A stretch of 64,000 nt of DNA from Dioscorea cayenensis subsp. rotundata (lineage: Eukaryota > Streptophyta > Magnoliopsida > Dioscoreales > Dioscoreaceae). Positions 32,840 through 44,954 of this stretch are shown here, one piece after another. The stretch spans positions 36,445 through 100,444 of the forward strand of contig NW_024086611.1 in NCBI RefSeq assembly GCF_009730915.1. Reading direction: 5' to 3'. Positions within the stretch are counted from its first letter, which is position 1. Each line of letters begins with the position of its first letter. Both the position numbers and the translations under genes were made by a program. Below the pieces are notes generated by a model, which was given only the letters and a program-made list of their open reading frames with translations, was not told where the DNA came from and searched no databases.

Positions 32840-34972
32840 TCAGTTGCCAAGAACAACATTTTCTAAGTAACTAATAGCATGATCCTTGTGTTCTTCACCG
32901 ATCGTTTGAGACAACACTGACTGAGCACAAGAATCAGGTTGAACGCCTTTCTCATGCATCTCACCATATAATCTAAGAGCTTCATTTCCAATCTCCCTAT
33001 TGCAGTGCTCATTAATAAGCAAAGTGTATGTATATTTATTAGGAGACAAACCTCTCTTCTGCATCTCAATAAAAATACTCATAAAATGCCAATTCAAGGT
33101 CCTTTCCACAGAACCCATTTATAAGTGCATTGTATATGTAATTTCATTAGGCAGCACATCACTCTCCGCATTTCTGAGAAGAAAGTGAATGCTGATTCAA
33201 GATCTCCCTATTAGCATAAGCATGAGATCAAAATTGTGTAGGTGATGACTGATGGGGATGAGACCACTACTGATCATGTTATCATACATGGCCCCACGCT
33301 TTACTCAGATACCCTTTCTGACAGGCATGAATTATGCAGGGAATCAAGTGACACAATCTGGTGGAACCCCATCTTTAACCATCTTCAGCAACAAGTTATA
33401 AGCCTCGTCAATATTACCCATCTTGCATAGCCCATCAATTTGAACATTATAACTCACTGTATCTGGAGTAATGCCTCTTGCAATCATTTCTTCTCCTAGT
33501 TTGAAAGCTTCAGAGGCTGACCCAAGCTGCAATTCACCAACTATCCTTGTCGCTGTATGCAAATCCATCAGGTTGCAAGCCTATCCATAGCATCTCATTG
33601 AAGAATTCCTTAGCCATAGCGAGCTTTCCCATCTTACAAGAACCATTCACGAGATGTATAGGGTGAAAACATCAGGCTGGAACCCTGATTCAACCATATG
33701 GTCTTTGACCTCCTTCCCCTCTTGAGCTCACCTGTTCTACAAAGACCATCTATAAGAGTATTATAAGTGATCAAAGTGGGGCAAGGCCCTGAACCCTCAA
33801 ATCATCAACCAATAAGAAGGCCTCCCTGAGATCACCCACACGACAATATCCATATATCAAAAAGAATTGTACGTAACAATGTCTGGCACCAAATTCATCT
33901 CACCCATCTCACAAAACTTCTCCCTAGCCAGTGTTACCCATCCCTTCTTACAAGGCCATCAATCAAAATATTGTAAGTGGTAACGGTGGGAGAAATCCCT
34001 CTCCCTCACCATCTCATCTCTAAAATGCAATGCCTCATGCATCCAACCTTTAGAACAATACCCATAAATCAAAGGGTTGTAGGGTGAAGGCAGTTACCTG
34101 CAAACCGGAAGTCCACATCTTTGAAACCCACCTCTTAGCCTCCCAAACTCCCCCATTTTGGGTAACCATTGATCAGAACGTTGTAAGTGACATCATTGAA
34201 AGAGAAACCCTTGTTAAGCATCTTCCCCAAGAGTTCCAAAGCATCTTGAGCATTGTCCTCCTTGAAAAACGAATCAAGCATGGTATTATAAGTAACAACA
34301 GTGGGCAAGATCAACATTTCTCATCTCCTCGAAGACGTCTCACCTGCACCACTGCCGCTTATCTCTCAAAAAGCCTCAACACCCTGTTGCAGTTCTTAAC
34401 ATCCGAGGAAGAACCCACTGCGCACCATCCTGTAAAAAGTGGAAAGCGAGCGCTCTGCCATCGAGTGCCGGGTATAAACCCTGCAAAAGAAGATCAAGAA
34501 GCTTGATCGTCGCAGCGGAGTTCACATACGCCCTTGGATCAAAAGATCAAGAATTCCATGCAAGCCCAATGCCAGAACTCTCTCCATCACAGCGTACGCC
34601 GCGCGGGTGAGATCGCTGTCGGCGAGAATCTCAAGAACGCCAACGAAGGCCATCTCGCAGCGGGGGAACCCCGGCTGAAGCTCAGCCCAGCGGAAGAAGC
34701 GAAGGGCGAGCCTGGGGCGCTTACGGATGGAGTCGAGTGCGGAGAGGAAGAGGGCGGTATTAGAGATTAAGGGCTTGAGGCGCGATCAGGAGGACGGAAG
34801 GCAGGGGTAAAAGCGGAAGGATAGGCGTCAATGGTGCCAAGGATTAGGGTTTCGAAATGGGGTTTCTCGGTGAGGAGATTGGAGAACCGTAGCTTGATGA
34901 ATGTAGAAGAGGGAGGATGACGAAGACGATAATGCTCGGGCTTTGGGGCGGCGGAGAGAGGAGCATGGGCAT
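32840..34972 (-). pseudogene. P-type PPR protein (frame disrupted)
   Basis: On the minus strand from ATG 34972 (MPMLLSPPPQSPSIIVFVIL) to the stop at 32842-32840, about 710 codons in one exon. Repeats include PTVVTYNTMLDSFFKEDNAQ, NDVTYNVLINGYPKWGSLG, PDTVSYNVQIDGLCKMGNID and PNKYTYTLLINEHCNREIGN. The 35-residue TYNxLIxGxCKxG pattern identifies the P class (RNA stabilisation or processing in mitochondria or plastids). An N-terminal block RKRPRLALRFFRWAELQPGF is typical. Frame changes are scattered all along, mostly one base, so no long open frame survives. It could be a true gene with sequence errors or a decayed one. The serine-rich N-terminus fits an organelle targeting peptide. Confidence 0.7.
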
Positions 34973-35345
34973 CTCCTCGCCGCCATTAGTGGCTTTCAGG
35001 GTAGAAGAAGACACGAGGACATGGCTGAATGGCCAGGGTGCTGGAAGAGGTTTAACCATTGTATCCACCGGACAACCCACAAGGGTTTCTACTTTGAGCC
35101 CATTATTACTTCATTATCAATCGCCACCTGTACCTCAATATCTGTGTCCTATTTTGGTTGTAATTTTAGTTTAATATTAAGCAAAAACAAAATGAGGTTA
35201 AACTCCATTTACATCATTCTTATTGAGAACTGATAAAAAGCGCAGAGTTTGATAAAAAAGAACATAAGCATATTTCTGTGAAGACTGTGATTACACTCTA
35301 AAAATGCAGAGAAGGGAACTCAAGTTAAAACAAGTGAACTTCTTT
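34973..35345. other. Spacer between the P-type PPR gene and FTSZ2
   Basis: Upstream of the PPR gene and downstream of FTSZ2, both on the minus strand. No other gene is seen. Confidence 0.5.
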
Positions 35346-38300
35346 TCAAGCTCTTGGAAAACGGGAACGGCCTTTCTTTCTTAAAAACTCTGGGATTTCC
35401 ACAAAGGTTTCCTTCAGTGATGGAAGAGGATTGGCGCCTGTTCATTCCCAGACCATCTCCATGACCTCCTGATTGAGTTCCCTAATTTCATTTTGTAAAA
35501 AAAATATCCATATTAGAACAGGAATGATGTACAGTGACACATTAAATTGAATCTACAGGTGTGTACCTGCAAAGAGCCGCCTTCAGTTTCTTCTTGCCGT
35601 TTGAATCCAGTTGCAATTAGAGTTATACTCACCTGAACAAAGTAAAACAGTATCATCTTATGATTTGTGGGCAATGTGATTGCCAACGCAGAGCAATGGA
35701 CATTGAAATGTTGTTTTATTTTATTCTTTTCATCTGCTTACTTGACCGGTTAGTGACTGATCGATCACTGCACCAAATATTAGGTTTGCACTTGGATCGA
35801 CAAGGTCATAAAATCACTTCAGCAGCAGCATTGACCTGATTAATAAGTAATCCAGACATCATTAGTAATTTGATTTGATGATAGAATTGTCCGCGAACAG
35901 AGGGAATTTAGCATGCATCTTACCTCATGTAGTGTTAAATCATTTCCTCCGGTTATATGTTCCACACAATCCGGTAGCTCTTTCAATGCCAATATCTAAT
36001 AAGGGAGACTGAATAGCATTTAGTGCAGCATCTCTTGCCCTTGACTTACCTGCAAAAGAATGTGAAAAGGCTCACACTGGCCTAGATCTAATGACATTGA
36101 TACAAATCAAGGTGTTGGAACTGCTTATATGGAAGCATGGAGTATGAAAAGAAGTTTCCACCATTGGGATGATATAAATATACAATTGATTTCCTTATTA
36201 AAATCTTGTCTGGATAATATTTCTCTTCATGGTTTTCACATATTCTTGTTATAGAAATTACAGATATACTCTTGGTTATAAAAGGGAACTAAGTGTATTG
36301 TGTTTGGATTACTAACAAGGAGCACAATCTTCAGCGTTGATTGCATGAGTGAGTACCAAGGTGGAAATGAGGATACAAAGAGAATGAGTTGAACATAGCA
36401 CAACAAAAGTATCCGGCTATATCAGAAAACTTTTGGATTTAGTTGTTAAAAAATAAAATTGGTTTCTCAATATTACCTGTAGCAGTTCCTATACCCATTA
36501 ATGATGAGCCAGCATTAGCCATAATTGCCGAACATCAGCAAAGTCAACATTGACTAGACCTGGGACCTGAAACGATCAACAGAATATGCACAAATAAGAC
36601 ACCATTATATTTTAAATTGGGATAGTTTTGATAGTTTTGCTGATCATACAAAGCAAACAATCCAGGTATGCATTTGATACATCATACACAGTTCCGCTGC
36701 CAATTTAAGCACTATTTGAATAAATCACAATAAAAAATGACCAGAGGATGCATTTTAAATTGGGATAGTTTTGATAGTTTTGCCGGTCATAAAAAGCAAA
36801 CAATCCAGATATGCATTTGATACATCATACACAGTTCCGCTGCCAATTTAAGCACTATTTGAATAAATCACAATAAAAAATGACCAGAGGTGCACTTTAA
36901 GAAGAAGGCTTGTTGTTAATTGATCCCAACTGCAGTCATGCTCATGTTCAGTTGCTTGAGCACAACCTGTTAATTCTCAAGACAAACAGCTTATGCCAAC
37001 CAAAAATTTCAAACTAGATTCTAGTGGAGGCAAGTATGTAAATATAAATTCCCGAGTTACTGATGCCTTCAACTCTACTATTTCAATAAAGCAAAAAATG
37101 TATATGATTTTGTATGCATCTAATACCAGGATTATGTCTGAGATGCCACGAACACCTTGCAAGTATATCATCAGCCAAGTTAAATGCTTCTGTCACAGGG
37201 AGTATTGGGAGAAACAGCAGTTAGCAGCTTATCATTTGGAATGACAATAAGTGTATCAACATTGCTTCTCAATGCTGCAATTCCTTCTTGTGCCTGAACA
37301 CGCACGCCTCCGTCCTTCAAATGAAAATGGAGTGGTAACAATACCAACAGTCAAGATGCCCATTGACTTAGCAATCCCTGCAATAATAGGAGCACCACCA
37401 GTTCCAGTCCCTCCTCCCATTCCAGCCTGCATTAATTACAAGACACTTTCATGATAAAACACTAAGAACAAAATTAAAATCACCGCACAATAAGTTAAAA
37501 GCCAACCATAGTTCGTTAGATCTGTATTCTTTAAATAACAGGAAATTACATAGAATTGCTAGAGTCATAAAGGAAAACAATATCATGAAGGATTTACAAA
37601 CATTTTACCAATTTTAAAAATAATCTTAACTAAGATTATCCGATACAGGTGCAACTAAGTAGATGTTCCCAGATGAGACATCATCCATCAGTTTCAAGAT
37701 GAGAGAATGTACACAGAGCACATGCACACAGAAACCAAAATCAATTATAATAACCCTTCAATTGCAGAAAGTGAGGACTTTTAAAAAAGACCAAGTTCTT
37801 AACTGAAGTATAGTGAAAGGAAAGACATCTTGAGGCAGTAAAATGATCAATTTGAATCTAGATACAAGTGGATGAGAATTAAAACAGAATTTACCGTCAC
37901 AAAGACCATGTCAGCGCCAGACACAGCCTCTTGTATAGACTCTTTGCTTTCATTGGCAGCATTCATACCAATATCAGGATTCCCACCAGCACCAAGACCT
38001 CTTGTTAACTCCTGGCCAATCTGCAAGCGGTTCTCTGGATAAACAGGCGACATCCTCATTGCTTGAACATCAGTATTCACAATCCAAAATTCCACACCTT
38101 TCATGGAGCTTTCTATCATTCTGTTGACAGCGTTGGATCCTCCACCACCAACACCAATAACTTTTATCTTGGCCTCATTGTAGTTATTTGGAAGAGATGA
38201 GTCCCTTAAATTTTCAGTCACATTGCCAGTAGGCGCTTCTTTCCTTGGATCAATCACAGTGTTATTACCCTCTCCTCTCAGCGCTGAGACTTCAGGATGC

Positions 38301-38547
38301 AGATACAAGAAAGGATCCCTATTGGAGTATGAGCCAATATTATGAGAGTTCGCGAACATCTAAAAAGCGGAGAGCATGAAACACTTCTCTGCCATAAACC
38401 TGAAAGAGTGCTCCTCTCATCAATTGCTCTCAGTGAAGTATTTCTGCTTGTCCAGTTCTCAGCCAGAACTCTCCCACCTGGAATGGCTGAGACTCCAACT
38501 GAGCATCGACAATCAAACTGCATAAAACACGGGACTTGAACTGCCAT
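35346..38547 (-). CDS. FTSZ2: FtsZ2-type plastid division protein (several single-base frame breaks)
   Basis: Seven exons: 38547-37895, 37426-37127, 36566-36477, 36049-35924, 35835-35742, 35632-35567 and 35481-35346, about 488 codons. It starts [20 protein letters not shown] (a transit-peptide-like leader), then [19 protein letters not shown] and the GTPase core [32 protein letters not shown] and the tubulin signature [10 protein letters not shown]. Later exons keep [32 protein letters not shown] and [10 protein letters not shown]. The end [16 protein letters not shown] is the FtsZ2-specific tail that binds ARC6. The protein forms the stromal division ring with FtsZ1. Single-base frame changes sit near 38350, in exons 2 to 5, and before the tail in exon 7, while all splice borders are intact. 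A 5' UTR intron is likely (donor near 39183, acceptor TTTCAG at about 38556). It is probably a working gene misread by indels. Confidence 0.88.
36609..36893. repeat. Tandem duplication in an FTSZ2 intron
   Basis: A 143-bp unit starting ATTTTAAATTGGGATAG occurs at 36609 and again at 36752 with only a few changes. It lies in the intron between exons 2 and 3. Confidence 0.95.
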
Positions 38548-40023
38548 CTTCAATCCTGAAACCGAACCCAAGCAACTGACCAAATTTGGAGTATTAACAA
38601 GAGCCTCAAGAACTTCAGCAACTAGAGTTTCAAAATTGCATTGACCTACTGGTTTTAACCACACTCTAAATCCACAAGGAACCCTGCCTTCCCAAAACCT
38701 GTTTAACCATGAGATATTTAGCAGTAGGACCAAGATATGCATATCTACATATATGTCTTTGCTGATATGAACACATATCAAACAATAACTAATTGTCAGT
38801 TGAGCAAGAGCATCCCCGTGAACAATTTATGGAAATCCACTGCAAGATCGACCATTGTATTAACAAAACAATTCATAACACAAGATAGCGTTTTGAACAA
38901 ACTAAAATACACCAAAATTCACGAATACAGCAGATAACAAAGGCAGCGCTCAAACAAACAAAAACCTAAATTTAACCCAAAAAAGCCGCCGAAAATCAAA
39001 GCAATAACAAGTGGGAAAAAATGGAGTAATGCCACGGGAAACCTCCACAAGTCCCATTAATGCTTCATAGAAACAAATTTCGATTAATCTACAAAGAAAT
39101 GCACATCAAATCCCTCGCCACCGAAGCAAATGCGCACGAAAAACCCCTGCAAATTAGAAAGAGGAGAGAGAGAGAGATCACCTGCAAGCACCGAAGAGCC
39201 CTGATCTCTCCGTCTCAGAATCGAGAAGGGTTTATGTTTAGAGAGAGAAAACCCCGAGGCTTTCACCAATATCACTGTTGTCGCGATCTCGGCGTTGGGG
39301 GCCTGGACGACGAGGTCATTTTTGGGAAATTTAGATCTTAATAAGATGGATGGGCTTGAGAACGTTGGATCTCGATCGTACAGGGTGAACATCGGTCCAT
39401 AAAGTATAATCCCGTTGAGTTCTGCAACGGTTAGTGTGACTTTCCCGTATAATAAATAATTCCGTCATTTTCCATGCTTGTGTAAGTACAGCATATCAGA
39501 TTCAATGAGATTATTACGTGTGTGTGTTTTTGTTTTTATTTTTGAATAATTTTATTTTATTTAGAAAATGGGCATGGAATGGGATTGCTTAGATGGTTGA
39601 TGGCGCAGCCTATGGATTAATTCTTTAACAGGGTTGGCCGTTCCGGGATGCTTGGCCTCTCAATCCACACATTTCTGTCCCATTGATCCCACATATCACT
39701 ACAAATCTCCATCTTTTTGACCCCAAAAGCAGGTGTTTGAAGGGGCTAAAATTCTCAATCTTGGGGGCTGTAGGGCTGTTCACCAGAAAATCAGATTTTT
39801 GATTTTTCTAGTTTACACTGTGCATTATACCACACCACAAATAAGCAAAGCAAATAAGTGCATACATAAGCAACTCTGAATCAAGCAATCCTTGTAGAGG
39901 TTCCAAGAACAATGGAGTAATTGTATCCACTTATACAGGGCATTCTAATGAAATTTCATATAAAGGTTTGTATATTGATATTGAAGAGAAGGTTCATTTT
40001 TATGCAACATGAAAACTTGAGCA
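38548..40023. other. FTSZ2 5' region and CIA1 3' region
   Basis: The block at 39084-39392 is GC-richer and probably holds the FTSZ2 5' UTR exon; its minus-strand open frame has no conserved features. From 39400 to 40023 lies the downstream region of CIA1. No further gene is seen. Confidence 0.55.
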
Positions 40024-40742
40024 TCACTGAGAAACATCTACAAGTTCCCATATTTTGACTGATCCATCATCACTTGCTGAAGCTAAAACTTGTGGATCCT
40101 GGGAAGAGGGAACATATGGAAACATAAACTTAGCAATTGCATGATTGCCAGTTAGGCAATATTTTGATGGCTGGAAGCCTTTGTTTCAAATAGCAAGGAT
40201 CTAACCTTTGGATTCCACTGCACTGAGTTTACATCCATAGCATGAGCCTTTTCCTTCTTCAGCACCATGCTATAAGATGGCCCATCAACCTGTGATGAAT
40301 GCTGTTAGTTCTCAGATTACTTAATAGAATGGTTTTCAACAACTCCCTCAATCCATAGGAGCAATTCTGATCTTCAAGAATTTTCCAGCACAACCATACT
40401 ATGAAATGATTGGGATAGACAGGGAGGTAAGAGGATTTTGGAATGCCAGTGGTAATGGAAAAAGGTTAAAATTTTCCATTAAAAAGTACACAGGAAAGGA
40501 GAAATATCGAGTTATTCCCTACAAAATTCAGCCAATAAACATGCAGGCTAACCTAAGCATATCCTAGTTCTAGAGAAGTACCTCTCAGACTGAAAAGCTC
40601 ACTTCATACTTTCCAAATGATTGAAATTTAAAAAACAGAGACAAAAAGTACCAGATTGTCCTTGTTCGCAACAAAAAGACGTAAAGCATCATCACCTGCT
40701 CCACTAGCAATTACACCCTCACTGCCATCAGAACAAATGGAC

Positions 40743-40774
<32 letters not shown>

Positions 40775-43700
40775 AAGAATCCTCTAGCAGTACAGTCTCT
40801 AATATATCATCAAACATGCCCCGAGCCACAAACAATAAAACTCAAATGATGTGAAAGAATATCGCAAGTGAATATTTGAGAGTGCAATAATGACTGCTCC
40901 ATATCAGTTCAAATTAATCTGTCTACTTACACAATAAACAGAATCCAGTGGAGTACTCAAAAAAATATGGTTTGCAATCAGTTCATAGTTGCAAAATATT
41001 TAAATGCATCCAATGTTAATCTTAGTTAGTGCGAAATAAGGCAATTAAATTGGATTCACCAGCACAAGATCACAGCCTTAATGACCTTATACTATGCATT
41101 CACAAGCAAAGGTAGCTTTTCACGAGCATATGGCACATTTAATGTATGGAAGAGTCAGTATATACCATACAAAAATTATCCACCTCAGATTGCTTTGTTA
41201 GAAGTGTGGGAGCTACCAGAAGCAATTAATACCTTGACCAACTCACAGAAAATATGGTCCGACCATGATATCCAGAGAGAGTACAGATATGCTGCCTGAA
41301 AAAGAAAGTGTGGTTGTTATGAATAATGTGGAAGACAGAATTAACAAAATTTAATATATGCAAGATAAAAGGAAAAATCTTAAGGTCATTTTGCACCATG
41401 GTACATAGCCATCACCACTTGTCTGAGATGGATTTCCACTGGTATCCCATATCTTCAAGGTAAGATCATCACTGCAATCATATTCTTTACTGAAATTTCC
41501 CATTAAGACAATAATGAATAACAAAAAAAAAAAAAACTCATAAGAGTTAAATACCTGCAAGTCACCATTCTATTTCCACACTCACTGAAGGATGATGCCC
41601 AAACTGTAGATGTATGACCACTGAAAAGTAAGGGTAAATGTTTCATCAATATATATATATATATAAAGAAGCAAAGAATCCCACATTTATCCATGGAGGT
41701 GTTTACTTTAAGTGTAAAATAAATCCCTAAGGTGATATATGAATTGGCTGTCAAACATAAGTCAACAATTAACATAAGTGTAGTTATATAAGCATGCTTT
41801 CTGCTTATACCTTGCATTCAACAAATTGATCATATGCATGTATTGTACATTAAAGTGTCCATGTGATGGATATAAACAATAGAACTAATTCATATTGCCT
41901 TGAAGATGAGCACATACATCAATTTTTAAGGTGCAAAACCATGAAGATAAGCCTAGTAATACCCAGCTATCGTATAATAGACTCATATAACTGTGGTTTT
42001 ACTCACTTTTATGTTAAAGATCAAAGTCAAAAGATTTTAGACTCCAAAAGCCTAAGAACAAATCAAATCCTATAAACAAACAATCACACAGAAAAGTTGT
42101 GATGCCACTTTCGAAGTTAATGTTATCAAATGGAGGCAACTGTTTTCTAATGTAAAGAACTTAGAAGACGTCATGAATCACAACCATCAATATCCAAAAG
42201 TACATAAGTTTGATGTTGATAAAAAAAAAATCAAGATAAATTAACTCAACCAAGATGAATTGACCACCTGCCAGCTTCACCTAAAGATTGCACACAATGC
42301 CAATCATCATCGCCATCCTCCACCCAAACCTAGCATGATTGCCAAATTTAAAAACGCGCTAATTCCAGACGTCAAATTTATATCAGAAATGAAATTATCC
42401 CTAACCCATGTTACCTTGATAGAGTTGTCATAACTGGACAGAAACCAGAACATCAACGAAAAGGATGCCATAGCACCATCTTAACATCCTGTGTATGACC
42501 TTGTAACACTGAAATACATTCAAATTCATTACCAGATTGCATTTCCCATATCCAAACAGATTTATCCCGACCACACGTTGCAATCAGGGACCCAGAAGCA
42601 TTCCATGCAACACTCTTGACCTCATTTTCATGGCCCTGATGACAAAAGATAATTTAAAGTAATTGAAAACTACCCCGCATGATTACTAAATTACTCTAGA
42701 TAACTGAGCTGGTAGCATGGCATTTATTTGTACCTCCAACGTTGCAACACATTCGAAATCAGAACCAATCTGCTGCCATATTCCAGTTGTGGCGTCAAAG
42801 CTTGCTGTTGCCAACAACTTGCCACTAGGTGACCATGCACACGAACGAACAGTCCGTGTATGAGTATCTTCAAGAACAGCCTAGAGGAGTACGAAGGGAC
42901 CAACAACTGTTACAACTCATTTAGGCCAGCTTAATAATCCATATGAATAAATAGCATAAGTCATACAAATAGGTAATATTTCTTTGACTATTGGATACAT
43001 GACATGTTCCAGAATTACATATTCACAGGATGCAAGTTTAGCCCCACACACCACTCACCCGCACGATGCATCGCACGCACGTACACACATAAAAAAATAA
43101 AAATAGCGAAGAAGAAATTCCTGGACAGTTAAATAGTTCTTCTGCCAATCGCTGTTCATTAGGCATCTGTAACCAAGGTCAGCAAATCAAATGGATGACG
43201 ACAAACACAAAAAAAGAGATCTAGTAATCGAAAATAATATACGCTCTACAAACCAGAACTGCTAATTTTTAAGTTTAGAAAGTCCATAAATGGCACTTCA
43301 AACAACCTGTGACAATCTAGTCCTCATTTCATATAAATTATTAAACACACAGCGATTAAGTGCAGCTTCAAAGGTTTACAATGCTTTGTCTCTACACTCA
43401 ATTCAGTAGTATATGAAGCCAGGAGCTGCTTGAGAAGACCACCAGAAAGAACCCTAAAAATCCCTTCTTTATGCTGAGTTCTTATCTACCACACAAGAAT
43501 ACAATTAACAATAAGTAAATGTTTCACGAAATCCCTGATTGACCTACAAAACAACCATCATAAATACCAGAAAATCATACTCATATCAATAGAATTATGG
43601 TATAGTTGAAAACCAGAGTTGCTTCCTGCTCAAGTGTTCAGAGCTGGAAAACTCATCACTCTAGGCACTCAATCTAATGTTGTGTGGCATGCAAGACAAC

Positions 43701-44246
43701 CAGAACATGTTGGGCATGGAAAAGGATTCCTGTCTATTCAAAATGAGAAATTTCCCATCGATTTATAGGATATAAATGATATGTAGCTTGAAATAAACAG
43801 AAGTACAAGAAAGAAAAAGAAAAAAAGGAAAAAGAATTTACCTATCCACCTTGATCTCTAAGTTCTCCAAACACTATTATGTGTAAACCACACAGAAAAG
43901 CAGTCTCATAGAAACGGTATCAAACCAAGATGTTTCCCTGAAGTTTACAAGATGGCAACATAATAATATTAAAAATTCAAATCTTTTAAATACTGTGAAT
44001 TTAGTAACATAACCTCAACATCAAATTCAAAGTAATAAGTGAGAATGGATATGGGATCAGACCGTGCAGTCAAATGATTTAGAGGATCCCTGTTGCCAGA
44101 TCCTGACGGTCTTATCGCCGCTGCAGGAGGCGAGCATAGCCGGCACCCCACCGGTTCCCGTTACCGGATTCCACGCCAAGCTCCACACTCTATCGCTGTG
44201 CCCCTCGAGCTTCTGAGTCTCCCCTCAGCTCCAGCTTCCCATCCAT
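40024..44246 (-). CDS. CIA1: CIA1/CIAO1 WD40 protein, cytosolic Fe-S cluster assembly (two frame breaks)
   Basis: Ten exons: 44246-44063, 42880-42734, 42635-42414, 42329-42268, 41620-41554, 41471-41397, 41295-41233, 40721-40652, 40289-40206 and 40098-40024, about 349 codons, as in plant CIA1. Blades are clear: [136 protein letters not shown] and [21 protein letters not shown]1 works with MMS19 and AE7 to insert Fe-S clusters into cytosolic and nuclear proteins. Exon 1 has an extra G in a GGGG run after KLELR, and exon 3 has an indel near WHP; otherwise the frame is intact. The exon 1 donor GTCTGA is weak. A transposon end begins about 145 bp upstream of the ATG. Confidence 0.9.
40744..40772 (+). 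repeat. (TA)n microsatellite in a CIA1 intron
   Basis: About 14 TA units directly upstream of exon 8. Confidence 0.9.
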
Positions 44247-44390
44247 CAAAATCCATCGCCGGCACCCAGAAGAAAAACAGGATTTAGGGTTCCGATCAGT
44301 GGCGATCTCGGCCGAGGTTGGGCTTTGGTGTATGTCTGGATGACCGTCAAGAGATGGGGGAATGGGTAGAGAAAAACAGTATGTAGTTAA

Positions 44391-44620
44391 GGCTTTGCTT
44401 GGATGGGGGCTTTGCTTGGATGCCGGTGAAGAAAGGTTTTATAAAGTGAGATAAAGTAATGTAAAAAGAGGTTTTAAGTTATAACTTGTTTGGATTGAAA
44501 GTAAGGTAAATGAAGGTTATTAAACCTTTTAGTGTTTTGGATGAGGAAGTAATAGAAGGGTGAGATTTTATATGAAAATTACTAAAAACTGCCCTTGGTA
44601 TAAATTATTAACTTATTTAA
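44391..44620 (+). repeat. Left PIF/Harbinger terminal region
   Basis: GGCTTTGCTTGGATG occurs twice in a row at the edge (44391 and 44409), preceded by TAA. It lies in the promoter region of CIA1. Confidence 0.65.
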
Positions 44621-44954
44621 TAATTTACTAATATTTTCTTATTTTATTCGATATAGAGTACATATATAGTGGAAATTCTAAGCCTCTGACTTTCTCAGGT
44701 CACAAATAGCTGTGGTTTGAATCTAAAAACCCCTTACTTTTCGACTCATGATTTTGAAACCCACGAAAGTGCGTATGGCGTTAAGCGAGTGTATTTAAAA
44801 ATTTATGGACGAAAATGCCCTTCGCAGGGGAAAGTCGTGGGCTGCACATTTCGGTGATAGTGAGAGGAAGTGGGTGGGTTTTCTTAAAGCATTCAATTTG
44901 CTTGTCTTCTCTCAACTCAGCGACTCATTTCGACTTGCGTCTCCAGTCTTCTCT

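Noticed and set aside
39084-39392. Minus-strand frame upstream of FTSZ2
   Set aside because: Best explained as the FTSZ2 5' UTR exon and promoter; no conserved protein features.
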